From: SbD1 sp039679945
GTDB lineage: Bacteria > Desulfobacterota > Syntrophobacteria > Syntrophobacterales > Syntrophobacteraceae
DNA: 64,000 nt
Direction: 5' to 3'
Assembly (NCBI GenBank): GCA_039679945.1
Contig: JBDKTY010000239.1
Location: 124,001-188,000, forward strand
Positions 54,212 to 63,107 of this stretch are shown piece by piece. A program made the translations under genes and the position numbers. Numbering within the stretch: the stretch's first letter is position 1; the number at the start of each line of letters is the position of its first letter. Under the pieces are notes generated by a model that saw only the letters and a list, made by a program, of their open reading frames with translations, was not told the origin of the DNA and did not search any database.

Positions 54212-54973
54212 ATGGTCTCCAGCCCGTGGAGTGTTCGTAATCGCATGCGCAAACCGCGACAGAACCGGTTTTATCCCCTGTTTCTAGATCTCGACGGGGC
54301 GACTTGCCTCGTAGTCGGCGGCGGCGGCGTGGGGGAGCGAAAAATCAAAGGCCTGGTTCGGTGCGGCGCGCGGGTCCGGCTCATTGCCGCGCAGCTCACC
54401 CCATGGCTGGACAAGGCCTGTTCGAGCGGCGATGTTGAATTTGCCGGCAAAGAGTATGACAAGGCACAGCTCACCGGCACAGCCCTGGTCTTCGCCGCCA
54501 CCAGCGACCCGAAGCTCAATCGGACCATCCGCGAGGATGCCCTGGAGCTGGGAATCTGGTGCAATATGGCCACTGATCCCGAACTCGGGTCTTTTATCGT
54601 TCCGTCCCTTGTCGAAAGAGGCCCTCTCAGCATCGCCATCAGCACGGCCGGACTCAGCCCGGCAATTGCCAAGGCCCTCAGGCTCAGGCTTGAAAATGAG
54701 TTCGGCGCCGAGTGGGAGTTTTTTATTCAACTCCTGGGCGCCTTGCGGAAGTCCATAATATCCGCGAGCATCCAGGAGCGGGACAGCCGGCGCGTTTTCA
54801 ATGCTCTTGCCGCCCTTCCCCTTCCCGAATGGCTGAGACTGGGCGAATGGGAGAAGGCTTTTCTGAAAGTATCCGAAACCTGCGGCCCTCTGCTTAGCGC
54901 CGAGGAACTGCAATCTACCTGGGACCATTTATGGAAGCCCTTTTTCTCATTATCGCAACGCTCTGTTACCTGA
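54212..54973 (+). CDS. Precorrin-2 dehydrogenase/sirohydrochlorin ferrochelatase (CysG N-domain, Met8 type)
   Basis: 253 residues from the ATG at 54212; the ATG at 54245 (MRKPRQNRFYPLFLDL) is perhaps better. The Rossmann start YPLFLDLDGATCLVVGGGGVGERKI is diagnostic, followed by VFAATSDPKLNRTI, WCNMATDPELGSFIVPSLVERGPLSIAISTAGLSPAIAKALR. It oxidises precorrin-2 and may insert iron to make siroheme, the cofactor of dissimilatory sulfite reductase. It overlaps ccsA by 43 bases. Confidence 0.92.
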   Translation: MVSSPWSVRNRMRKPRQNRFYPLFLDLDGATCLVVGGGGVGERKIKGLVRCGARVRLIAAQLTPWLDKACSSGDVEFAGKEYDKAQLTGTALVFAATSDPKLNRTIREDALELGIWCNMATDPELGSFIVPSLVERGPLSIAISTAGLSPAIAKALRLRLENEFGAEWEFFIQLLGALRKSIISASIQERDSRRVFNALAALPLPEWLRLGEWEKAFLKVSETCGPLLSAEELQSTWDHLWKPFFSLSQRSVT

Positions 54974-55758
54974 GCGGCACGGTCGGCTACCTGATCTATT
55001 TGTTCAGGGATCGGGAGTTCGTGCATTACGCATCGTGGGCGGTTCTTCTGGTCGGAGCACTCTTTCATGCCGGTGCGATCCTCGCGAGATCGCTCAAACT
55101 CGGCCAGCTTGCCATGACTACCGGTCCGGAGGCGCTCTCCCTGTTTGCCTGGGTCCTGGTAATCACATATATTATCGTACAGCTCCGCCTCCAGTTGCGC
55201 ATACTCGGCTCATTCGTCTCCCCGCTGGCCGTCATCTTCATGCTTTCCTCGTCGCTTTTGCCCGATCACATCATGCCCAAAAGCGAGCTGTTCAAAAGCG
55301 GCTGGGTCATCCTGCATGTTTCCAGCCTCTTTTTGGCAAATGCCCTGTTCGCCCTCGCGTTCAGCCTGGGCATAATGTACCTGTTGCAGGAACGGCACAT
55401 AAAAAAGAAGAACTTCGGGTTTCTATATCTTCGGCTCCCCTCGCTGGAAAGACTGGACTCGATCGCGCACTACTGTGTGATAACAGGTTTTCCGCTCATG
55501 ACCGTGGGGCTGGTGGCGGGGTTTGCGTACGCCAGCATAGTGTGGCACTCCCCGTGGAACTGGGACCCAAAGGAGATTTTCTCGCTCGCGACCTGGATAA
55601 TTTACGCGGTCCTGGTTCATGAGCGATTGACGGTGGGATGGCGCGGCCGCAAGGCCGCATGGCTTGCCATATTTGGTTTTTCGGCCGTACTTCTTACTTT
55701 TTTGGGAGCAAGTCTCCTGTTGAAAGGACATCATTCGGTCCTGCCGGGTAAATTGTAA
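54931..55758 (+). CDS. Cytochrome c assembly protein CcsA/HemX-like
   Basis: 275 residues with about eight membrane helices. The WxWD-type heme-handling motif WHSPWNWDPKEIFSLATWIIYA is at about 208-229, with conserved His residues in neighbouring helices. The position between the siroheme gene and hemA is that of 'HemX' proteins of the CcsA/CcmC superfamily. It may handle heme for c-type cytochromes such as DsrJ or tune HemA. Confidence 0.88.
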   Translation: MEALFLIIATLCYLSGTVGYLIYLFRDREFVHYASWAVLLVGALFHAGAILARSLKLGQLAMTTGPEALSLFAWVLVITYIIVQLRLQLRILGSFVSPLAVIFMLSSSLLPDHIMPKSELFKSGWVILHVSSLFLANALFALAFSLGIMYLLQERHIKKKNFGFLYLRLPSLERLDSIAHYCVITGFPLMTVGLVAGFAYASIVWHSPWNWDPKEIFSLATWIIYAVLVHERLTVGWRGRKAAWLAIFGFSAVLLTFLGASLLLKGHHSVLPGKL

Positions 55759-57113
55759 TGCACCACATTGTCCTTCTAGGCACGAATCACAAGACGGCGC
55801 CCGTGGAAATTCGCGAACAACTCGCTGTGGCATGCCGCGCCGATGTCAACCCGCTCCATCTGCTCCCTCACCTGGAGCATGTGGACGAGATGGTTTTCCT
55901 GTCCACATGCAACCGGGTCGAGTTCCTGTTCACCTGCGACGATCTCGCGGCGGGAACGGCGGAAGTCAAGGCGCTGCTGCGCACCCATATGGGAGTTTCC
56001 TCTTCCGTTCAACTGGACTCCTATCTCTATATCTATGAAGACCTCGACGCGGTGAAGCACCTTTTCATGGTGGCGTCCAGCCTCGACTCCATGATTCTCG
56101 GGGAACCGCAGATCCTTGGTCAGTTAAAGACGGCATACCGGGAATCCGTTGAATTCAGAACGGTTAAGGTGGTCCTGAATCGTCTTCTTCACAAGGCCTT
56201 CTCCGTGGCCAAGCGTGTCCGCACAGAAACCTGTATCGGATCGTGTGCCGTTTCAGTGAGCTATGCCGCCGTGGAATTGGCCCGCAAGATATTCGGAGAA
56301 CTCCAGGACAAGAAGGTCTTGCTGATCGGTGCCGGAGAGATGGCCGAACTGGCCGCCGAGCACTTCCTGGCTCAGGGTGTGCGCCATATGACGGTGGCCA
56401 ACCGGACGCTCGAAAGAGCCATGGATCTTGCGAAACGGTTCAGAGCGGACACGGTATCTTTCGATCGATTTCTCGATGCGTTGAAGAGCGTGGATATCGT
56501 ATTGTCCTCGACCGGGGCGCAGGAACCCATTATCCGTGTGCAGGACATTAAATCGAAAATGCGAGAGCGGCGAAACAGGCCGCTGTTCCTGATAGATATT
56601 GCCGTGCCCCGGGACATTGATCCGAAGATCAACGCAATCGACAATGTGTACCTGTATGACATAGACGACCTGCAGGGCGTGATCGACCTGAATATTGAGG
56701 AGCGCAGGAATCAGGCCCAGCTTGCACAGCACATCATCGATGAGGAGACGATCAAGTTCAGGCAGTGGCTCAACAGCCTGAACGCGGTGCCCACCATTGT
56801 CGCCATCAGGGAAAAAGCCGACGCAATACGGCGAAACGAACTGCGCAAAACCTTCTCTCAGCTCAACCACCTCGAGGAGAGAGAAAGGGAAGCTATCGAG
56901 GTCCTCACGGAATCCATCATCAAGAAACTGCTCCACGATCCGATAGTCTTCCTGAAAAAAAAGGCGCAGAGAGGGACACAGACCACTTTCGTGGATTTTG
57001 CGCAGCAGCTCTTCAATCTCGCGGATTCCAACGGAATGGACTCATCCTTGACCGCGGAGACTCCGGATGTTAAGAATGAGGACCAATGCTTTCTGGAAAC
57101 CCTGAAGAAATAG
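55758..57113 (+). CDS. hemA: Glutamyl-tRNA reductase HemA
   Basis: 451 residues, a little longer than the enteric enzyme. The start LLGTNHKTAPVEIREQLA and the catalytic Cys51 in STCNRVEF are clear, followed by ASSLDSMILGEPQILGQLKTAYRES, SVSYAAVELARKIFG, the NADPH site VLLIGAGEMAELAAEHFL and FLIDIAVPRDIDPKI. It makes glutamate-1-semialdehyde, the first step of all tetrapyrroles (heme, siroheme). The ATG shares one base with the ccsA stop. Confidence 0.96.
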   Translation: MHHIVLLGTNHKTAPVEIREQLAVACRADVNPLHLLPHLEHVDEMVFLSTCNRVEFLFTCDDLAAGTAEVKALLRTHMGVSSSVQLDSYLYIYEDLDAVKHLFMVASSLDSMILGEPQILGQLKTAYRESVEFRTVKVVLNRLLHKAFSVAKRVRTETCIGSCAVSVSYAAVELARKIFGELQDKKVLLIGAGEMAELAAEHFLAQGVRHMTVANRTLERAMDLAKRFRADTVSFDRFLDALKSVDIVLSSTGAQEPIIRVQDIKSKMRERRNRPLFLIDIAVPRDIDPKINAIDNVYLYDIDDLQGVIDLNIEERRNQAQLAQHIIDEETIKFRQWLNSLNAVPTIVAIREKADAIRRNELRKTFSQLNHLEEREREAIEVLTESIIKKLLHDPIVFLKKKAQRGTQTTFVDFAQQLFNLADSNGMDSSLTAETPDVKNEDQCFLETLKK

Positions 57114-57122
57114 AGGCCGCCA

Positions 57123-57521
57123 ATGGCTGATATAATCGAATTCGGCAAGAAAGCCGACGATCTGAAGTCGGAACGCGAAACGACTCTTCGCCACCGCAAG
57201 GTCGAAGCCCTTAAGAAAGTATTCCAGTGCTCGCGGTGCATGATGAAGTGCTCGAAGTGCGGAGCGCAGGCCGAAGGCCGGGCCGATGAAACCACAAAAT
57301 TCGCCGCTCCCTATACTTTCTGCCGATCTTGCCAGGAAGAATATGAAGAATACCGGGCGCGCGTCGCCGGGAACCGCCCGACATCATCCTACTGGCACAA
57401 CTCGGAATGGATGAAGGTATGGGAGACCTGGCTCAATCATCAGAAGTCACTCGACAGCTACAGGCAGTCCAAGGAATTCCTCCAACTGCTCGATGAGGTC
57501 GAACACCTGCTCAGGAAATAG
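57123..57521 (+). CDS. Small cysteine-rich protein of the hemA operon, function unknown
   Basis: 132 residues. It starts MADIIEFGKKADDLKSE. Cys36, 39, 43 and 46 (CSRCMMKCSKCG) plus Cys67 and 70 (CRSC) would bind one or two metal ions in a zinc-ribbon-like unit. The rest is helical and charged (EEYEEYRARVAGNRP, WMKVWETWLNHQKSLDSYRQS). It lies nine bases after hemA and 30 bases before tatA. Confidence 0.78.
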   Translation: MADIIEFGKKADDLKSERETTLRHRKVEALKKVFQCSRCMMKCSKCGAQAEGRADETTKFAAPYTFCRSCQEEYEEYRARVAGNRPTSSYWHNSEWMKVWETWLNHQKSLDSYRQSKEFLQLLDEVEHLLRK

Positions 57522-57551
57522 GACTGAGAAGAAACGGACATTGCCCAAACC

Positions 57552-57701
57552 ATGATAGGCTCTCTGGGAATCGGCAAGATCGTAGTCATCCTGTTTGTAC
57601 TGGTATTGCTTTTCGGAGGGCGCAAGCTGCCCGGGCTGGGAGCCGGAATAGGCAAGGCCATAAGGAATTTCAAAAAAGAAACCAAGGACATGGCCGGGTG
57701 A
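57552..57701 (+). CDS. tatA: Twin-arginine translocase subunit TatA
   Basis: 49 residues. It begins MIGSLGIGKIVVILFVLVLLFGGRKLPGLGAGIGKAIRNFKKE: one membrane helix, the LFGG.KLP hinge and an amphipathic helix, the full TatA plan. It is shorter than most TatA proteins (60-90 residues) because the acidic tail is missing. TatA forms the pore for folded proteins such as DsrO. tatC is not in the window. Confidence 0.88.
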   Translation: MIGSLGIGKIVVILFVLVLLFGGRKLPGLGAGIGKAIRNFKKETKDMAG

Positions 57702-58483
57702 TCCCGCGCTTCCGGGTGTCACGGTTGACACCCGCTCCCGTGGTAGTTACCAGTTATGTCTGGTGAGCGAGACTGTATCCCGTGCCGCCATGAATCATAT
57801 CGTGTCCATGTCGGCGGAAATACAACCGGGACGGTTTCATGTTTCGACCCGCCGGATTCGGGATGTGCGTTTATCCGCCCGTGGTGAAAGAGTTCGTCCC
57901 GGCCCGGCAGCACTCACATATTCGTCCTGCCTCGCATAGTACATGCGAGACGACATCGTGGAAAAGAATGAACAGCGGCTTCGTCCTTCGGCGCTTCCCA
58001 AAAGCGGCTCTTCCACGCTCACATTGAACACTCGCAACCTATCGCGACATCCTCCCCCCTTCCATGCTGATCTCGGCAAAACAAGTACTCGCGTAGCATG
58101 CAACAGCTTCAGAAATAAGGCGCACGCCGCCCTTTCGATATTCGGCGCCTCAACAACAAACATTTCTTACATTTAATTCTAAAAACCATTCCATTCTCAC
58201 TCTCGATGCATCCGATGCCCGGGTTTCCTCTGCCCGGTGGAGTTCCGCAACTAGTTGGTATTCCATATCATCTCGGAATTACTTGCCTTAGCTAGTGATA
58301 ACGATTTAAGCTTTATGCCGCTCGTCCTATTGCCATTACTAGAGAATTATTATTACAGTGGCGTCGCCGTGAGGGCTCCCGTATGGTGACGGAGGGGCGC
58401 GGGGACGTCTTAACGGGATCATGCGTGGACCGACGGGTCGTTGCGATAAATTCGGAGTCGTAATTTAATGGAGTCGTGGTGTC
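57702..58483. other. Long gene-free region before the hybrid kinase
   Basis: About 780 bases without a supported gene. The composition changes near 58140, from G+C-rich to A+T-rich, and the A+T-rich character continues into the first 900 bases of the next gene. No RNA gene or clear promoter was recognised. Confidence 0.5.
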
Positions 58484-61381
58484 ATGAAGCGTCTTAAATG
58501 GGCGGTCGTTTTTCTGGGTATTACTGCCTGTGCCATATACCTGTTGTATTCTGCTTATCACGGCGTCAGACAAGCCATGGTAAAAGAACTTTATGCTCAG
58601 GAAATGATTCTTGCAAAGCAAGCTGCAAAGGGGATTGAAACTCTATTTGATCACTATTGGATTTCTTTATCCTTACTTTCGAAAAATGCACACATTATAG
58701 ACATGGACAAAGATGGCGAAGAATTGTTGGACAGTTTCTTCAATCACAATTCCACTGCCATAAGAAGCATAACCAGGGTTGGATTACATGGAGATATTTT
58801 ATACACTTATCCTTTTAAAAAAATGATTGGCACCAGTCTCTCAAGCCAGGATCATATAAGATCTGTCTATCAATTGCACCGTACCGTACTAAGTCCCACC
58901 TTTATGAGTGTTCAGGGTCTCGAAGCCGCCGCCTTCCATATACCGGTATTCAAAAGTGGAGAGTATTTTGGCTCTCTCGGGATTCTACTGGATTATGATT
59001 CCATAGCTGAAACATACTTCCATGACGTCAGGGTCGGCAAAGAAGGATTTGTTTGGGTAATCAGCCAGCAGGGAGTAGAACTCGCCTCCCCTGATCGCAA
59101 TCATATCGGGAAGCTTGGAGCGAACAGTCACAAGGATTCACCGCTCGTCCTCTCTCTCATCAAACTCATGCTAACGGGTCAGGAGGGAACTTTTGAATTC
59201 ACGGGCGGATACAACAATAATGATCCTTCTCATGACGGAATTATGTACGCCGCTTATCACCCGGTCCGTCTGTTTGATACATTCTGGTCAATCTGCGTCA
59301 TGGCTCCGGACTCACAAGTTCTTTCGCATATTCAAGGCTTTAAAAACCGGTGTATAGCGATCCTGCTCATACTTGCCGGTATAGGGCTCTGCTTCTCATT
59401 CTACCTGTTTCGGTTTCACGTATTGCGAGCGGAGCAGGCCGCGAGAGACCAAACGGAAGAAGTTCTTAGAAAGAGTGAATCTCGCCTGAAAATTATCCTG
59501 GAATCAATTCCCGCCGGGATGATTGTCGTGGACAGGGAAACAAGGTCCATTCTCGATGTGAATCGCGCCGCGGCCGATATCATCCGTGCGCCAGCCGAAG
59601 ACATTGTCGGCAAGGTATGTCTTCGCTACATCTGTCCGACCCCCGAGGAACACTGCCCGGTCAGTGAACTCAGTCCGATGGCCGATCATGCTGAATGCCA
59701 GTTGTTTACCCATGACGGAGAACCGATATGTGTTCTTAAAACGGTCGTTCCCATTGAATTGTCCGGCCGTGCCGTCCTGCTCGAGTGTTTCTTAGACATC
59801 ACGGAACGCAAGAAGTCCGAGGTGGCCCTTCGAGAGAGCGAGGAACGATACCGCAGGCTTTTTGAAATGGAGTCGGACGCTATTTTATTGGTCGACGTCG
59901 ATACGGGACAAATCATGGATGCAAATCCCGCGGCCGCTGAACTATACGGGTACAGCATTGTGGAGTTGATGGAACTGAGCGCATTGGATGTCTCGGCTGA
60001 ACCGGAAAAGACGTCCCTCGCGCTCCGGGAAGCAAGGATACAGGTACCTCTCAGGTATCACAGGCGCAAAGGCGGCACGACCTTTCCGGTCGAAATAAGG
60101 GGAAGGCGCTCGGACTGGGGGGGAAAAATCGTCCAGCTTTTTGCCATCAGAGACATCAGCGAGCGACTGCAGGCCGAAGAGGAGAGATATAAGCTCGAAT
60201 CCCAACTGCGCCATTCTCAGAAGATGGAAGCCATTGGGACCCTGGCCGGAGGAATTGCTCATGACTTCAACAACATCCTGGCCGCGATAGTCGGCTACAC
60301 TGAACTCTGCATTCAGGATGCGCCGCGCGGCAACGGCATGGCCACCAACCTGCGCCATGTGCTCAAGGCATCCTTCAGGGCCAGGGAACTGGTGAAACAG
60401 ATTCTCTCCTTCAGTCGAAAGGTGGGAGAACAGGAGAGGTCTCCCGTGGACCTTGTACCACTGCTCAAAGAAGCAATCAAACTGATCAGGGCTTCTCTGC
60501 CCACAACTATCCAGATTCGTCAGGACATTGCTTCCACTCCCATGATGGCATTGGCGGATTCCACGCAGATCCATCAGGTCCTCATAAATCTGTGCACCAA
60601 TGCGGCTCACGCGATGGAAGACAGTGGCGGAGTCCTGGAGGTGGGGATACATTCCTTCCTGGTCGATGAGACAACGGCCGCGCATTATCATGACCTGAAG
60701 CCCGGTTCATATATCCGGTTAAGCGTTTCCGACACGGGTTGCGGGATGGACAAGGCGACCATGGAGCGAATATTCGACCCTTATTTCACAACGAAGGGGG
60801 TCGGGAAAGGAAGCGGACTCGGCTTGGCCGGCGTTCATGGCATCGTCAAAAGCCATGAGGGGGCGGTGAGAGTTTACAGCGAACCCGGCAAGGGGTCGGT
60901 TTTCCATGTGTTCATCCCCGCGAGCGAAGGGGAGGCCCAGGCCGGTTCCGGTACATCGGAGGAAATCCGGCGTGGAACGGAGAGAATCCTTCTGGTCGAT
61001 GATGAAGAGGACATCCAGGATTTGACGCAAAAGCTCCTCGAGCGTCTCGGCTATCAGGTGCTCGCCTTCACCAATCCCGTCGAGGCGTTGGAGCATTTTC
61101 GGAAAAACCCGGAACAATTTGATCTGATCATCACGGATTATACCATGCCCCATATCACCGGGGAAAAACTGGCCGGGCAATGCCTGAGCGCATGTCCAAC
61201 CATTCCTGTTCTCCTGTGTACGGGCTTTAGCGAGAGAATGGATGAATCAAAAGCAAAGGAGCTGGGTGTTCAAGAATTTCTGTTGAAACCGCTTTCCCTG
61301 CGGGAATTGGGAGATGCGGTTCGCAGGGCGATTGATTCCCGGCATTCATTGCAGTCATCTTCGAGCAGAAATGGTGTGTGA
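58484..61381 (+). CDS. Hybrid sensor histidine kinase (Cache-PAS-PAS-HisKA-HATPase-REC)
   Basis: 965 residues. Helices at about 6-25 and 287-308 bracket a periplasmic dCache-type sensor (VSKDGEELLDSFFNHN-like start, YFHDVRVGKEGFVWVISQQGVELASPDRNHIG). PAS domains lie at about 325-435 and 445-570. The kinase core has H593 in GGIAHDFNNILAAIVGYTEL, the N box INLCTNAAHAM and DTGCGMD, then GLGLAGVHGIVKSHEG. A receiver domain ends the protein with the acceptor D885 in LIITDYTMPHITG. It autophosphorylates on the sensed signal and passes phosphate to its own receiver. The ligand is unknown. Confidence 0.93.
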   Translation: MKRLKWAVVFLGITACAIYLLYSAYHGVRQAMVKELYAQEMILAKQAAKGIETLFDHYWISLSLLSKNAHIIDMDKDGEELLDSFFNHNSTAIRSITRVGLHGDILYTYPFKKMIGTSLSSQDHIRSVYQLHRTVLSPTFMSVQGLEAAAFHIPVFKSGEYFGSLGILLDYDSIAETYFHDVRVGKEGFVWVISQQGVELASPDRNHIGKLGANSHKDSPLVLSLIKLMLTGQEGTFEFTGGYNNNDPSHDGIMYAAYHPVRLFDTFWSICVMAPDSQVLSHIQGFKNRCIAILLILAGIGLCFSFYLFRFHVLRAEQAARDQTEEVLRKSESRLKIILESIPAGMIVVDRETRSILDVNRAAADIIRAPAEDIVGKVCLRYICPTPEEHCPVSELSPMADHAECQLFTHDGEPICVLKTVVPIELSGRAVLLECFLDITERKKSEVALRESEERYRRLFEMESDAILLVDVDTGQIMDANPAAAELYGYSIVELMELSALDVSAEPEKTSLALREARIQVPLRYHRRKGGTTFPVEIRGRRSDWGGKIVQLFAIRDISERLQAEEERYKLESQLRHSQKMEAIGTLAGGIAHDFNNILAAIVGYTELCIQDAPRGNGMATNLRHVLKASFRARELVKQILSFSRKVGEQERSPVDLVPLLKEAIKLIRASLPTTIQIRQDIASTPMMALADSTQIHQVLINLCTNAAHAMEDSGGVLEVGIHSFLVDETTAAHYHDLKPGSYIRLSVSDTGCGMDKATMERIFDPYFTTKGVGKGSGLGLAGVHGIVKSHEGAVRVYSEPGKGSVFHVFIPASEGEAQAGSGTSEEIRRGTERILLVDDEEDIQDLTQKLLERLGYQVLAFTNPVEALEHFRKNPEQFDLIITDYTMPHITGEKLAGQCLSACPTIPVLLCTGFSERMDESKAKELGVQEFLLKPLSLRELGDAVRRAIDSRHSLQSSSSRNGV

Positions 61382-61432
61382 TCCCGAGCTATTCGCCTCG
61401 CACGCGCGGCCCCGAAGACAAAATTGAAGGTA

Positions 61433-61472
61433 TGCCCGCGGCGGGGGCAACACCGCGGGCACTTTTCTTCTT
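61433..61472 (+). terminator. Rho-independent terminator after the hybrid kinase
   Basis: TGCCCGCGG (61433-61441) pairs with CCGCGGGCA (61453-61461), followed by CTTTTCTTCTTT on the plus strand. Confidence 0.85.
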
Positions 61473-61527
61473 TGTAAACGGCCATGTAAAGCAGGTATTC
61501 GATGCAGCGTCCCGTGCGGAGCCGCGA

Positions 61528-62046
61528 TCAGAACGGAATATCATCGTCGGGTGCTCCGTGATGAGGAGGCAGTTCCTCCATGGCGGGCCTCCCGCCGGAT
61601 GGGGCCGGTCGCTGCTCCTGTCCCTGAAAGCCGCCTCCCTGCTGCTGGCCCTGCTGCTGGCCCTGCGGTTGACCCTGGTACTGGCCCTGCGACTGGGACT
61701 GCCCCTCGCCGCTTCCAAGCATCTGTATATCCCGAGCTACAATATCCACCGAAAATCGTTTCTGCCCCTGGGCATCCTCCCATTGGTTGCCTCTTATGCT
61801 CCCTTCCACAAAAACCAGCCTTCCCTTGGCCAGAAAATTCCCGCAGACCTCGGCCAGCTTGCCGAACGCGACAACGCGATGCCATTCGGTCCGGTCCTCC
61901 CAATTGTTCTCACCGGCCTTGATTCTCTCGTTTGTGGCCACGCTGAACCGGGCTACGGCAACCCCATTCGGGCTGTAGCGAATATCCGGGTCCTGCCCCA
62001 GTCGTCCCACCAGAATTACCCTGTTAATGGTACCCTTTGAGTCCAT
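61528..62046 (-). CDS. ssb: Single-stranded DNA-binding protein SSB
   Basis: 172 residues. The OB fold runs from INRVILVGRLGQDPDIRYSPNGVAVARFSVAT to SIRGNQWEDAQGQKRFSVDIVARDIQMLG. A Gln/Gly-rich linker (SQGQYQGQPQGQQQGQQQGG) leads to the acidic tip DDDIPF, which recruits repair and replication proteins. GGGGGAAA lies before the ATG at 62046. It is convergent with the kinase gene. Confidence 0.96.
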   Translation of the reverse strand: MDSKGTINRVILVGRLGQDPDIRYSPNGVAVARFSVATNERIKAGENNWEDRTEWHRVVAFGKLAEVCGNFLAKGRLVFVEGSIRGNQWEDAQGQKRFSVDIVARDIQMLGSGEGQSQSQGQYQGQPQGQQQGQQQGGGFQGQEQRPAPSGGRPAMEELPPHHGAPDDDIPF

Positions 62047-62201
62047 CGAATTTCCCCCTTTTCGCGGAAAAGTCCCCCGTGATCTTAATTTCAGGAGATT
62101 CTATCTAGCATGAAAAATAGGAAATGCGGCAACTTGCAGGTATTTTTTTTGAACCCTTCCGAGGTTTGAAAAAGGACCAAAACCGTACATAAACTGCATA
62201 A

Positions 62202-62230
62202 TTGACTCGCATTCAGAAAGAGTTTACAGT
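62202..62230 (+). promoter_or_regulatory. Sigma-70-type promoter of plsC
   Basis: TTGACT (62202-62207) and TACAGT (62225-62230) are 17 bases apart in an A+T-rich stretch. A start near 62237 would give a leader of about 85 bases. Confidence 0.5.
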
Positions 62231-62321
62231 AGAAAACTTAATTTTACCAAATATCTGTTATTAATACTCTTTTTGTTGTACCAAACGGTTGGCGGAAGAA
62301 CTCTCCAAATGAGAGACGGCA

Positions 62322-63107
62322 ATGAGACAGATACGATCGGCTTTCTTTTACACCATTCTTGCCCTTTCCACCATAATATTGGGGACGTCGGCTGTTCTGG
62401 GAGCCTTCGTGAGCCGGAAATGGCCCAATATCATGGCCAGGACGTGGGGCAAGGTTAACTTGTGGGCAGCCGGGGTGAAAGTTGAAATCAGAGGCAGGGA
62501 CAACCTGGAGCCAAATTCGCCCTATATTCTCACCAGCAATCACCAGGGCTGGTTCGACATATTCGCGGCCCTCGGCTATTTCCCTGTTCCTTTTAGCTGG
62601 CTGGCCAAGGAGGAGCTGTTCAAAGTACCGTTTCTCGGGCGCGCCATGTACTCGGCCGGCTATATCCCGATTGACCGCTCCGACCGCAGGAAAGCGCTGA
62701 TCAGCATGGGGAAAGCGGCGGAGATAATCCGCCAGGGCACTTCCGTATTCATTTTTCCCGAGGGGACAAGAAGCATCGATGGTTCAGTCAGGGATTTCAA
62801 AAAGGGAGGCTTCGTTCTTGCCGCAAAATCTCAACAACCCATTGTCCCCATCAGCATCAGCGGTTCATACGACATTTTACCCAAGAACAGTTGGATGATT
62901 CATCCGGGGCTTATCCGAATGACGATCGACAAGCCGGTTATGGCTCAAGGCAGCGACGGAAAAAGCCGTGATCTGCTGATGCAGACCGTTCGCGATACGA
63001 TCCTGAGAAACATGGCCACTGAAGATGCCGGACAGCCTTGCGAGTCCCGGCCTCAATCAACCCAACCGATCGATGAACATGGAGGGGGTTTCACCCGCAA
63101 TGCATGA
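62322..63107 (+). CDS. plsC: 1-acyl-sn-glycerol-3-phosphate acyltransferase PlsC
   Basis: 261 residues. One N-terminal helix (SAFFYTILALSTIILGTSAVLG) anchors it. The acyltransferase motifs are NHQGWFDIF (motif I, NHxxxxD), IPIDRS, FIFPEGTRS (motif III) and PIVPISISGSYDIL (motif IV). It acylates lysophosphatidic acid to phosphatidic acid. The stop overlaps the RNase J start by eight bases. Confidence 0.92.
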   Translation: MRQIRSAFFYTILALSTIILGTSAVLGAFVSRKWPNIMARTWGKVNLWAAGVKVEIRGRDNLEPNSPYILTSNHQGWFDIFAALGYFPVPFSWLAKEELFKVPFLGRAMYSAGYIPIDRSDRRKALISMGKAAEIIRQGTSVFIFPEGTRSIDGSVRDFKKGGFVLAAKSQQPIVPISISGSYDILPKNSWMIHPGLIRMTIDKPVMAQGSDGKSRDLLMQTVRDTILRNMATEDAGQPCESRPQSTQPIDEHGGGFTRNA

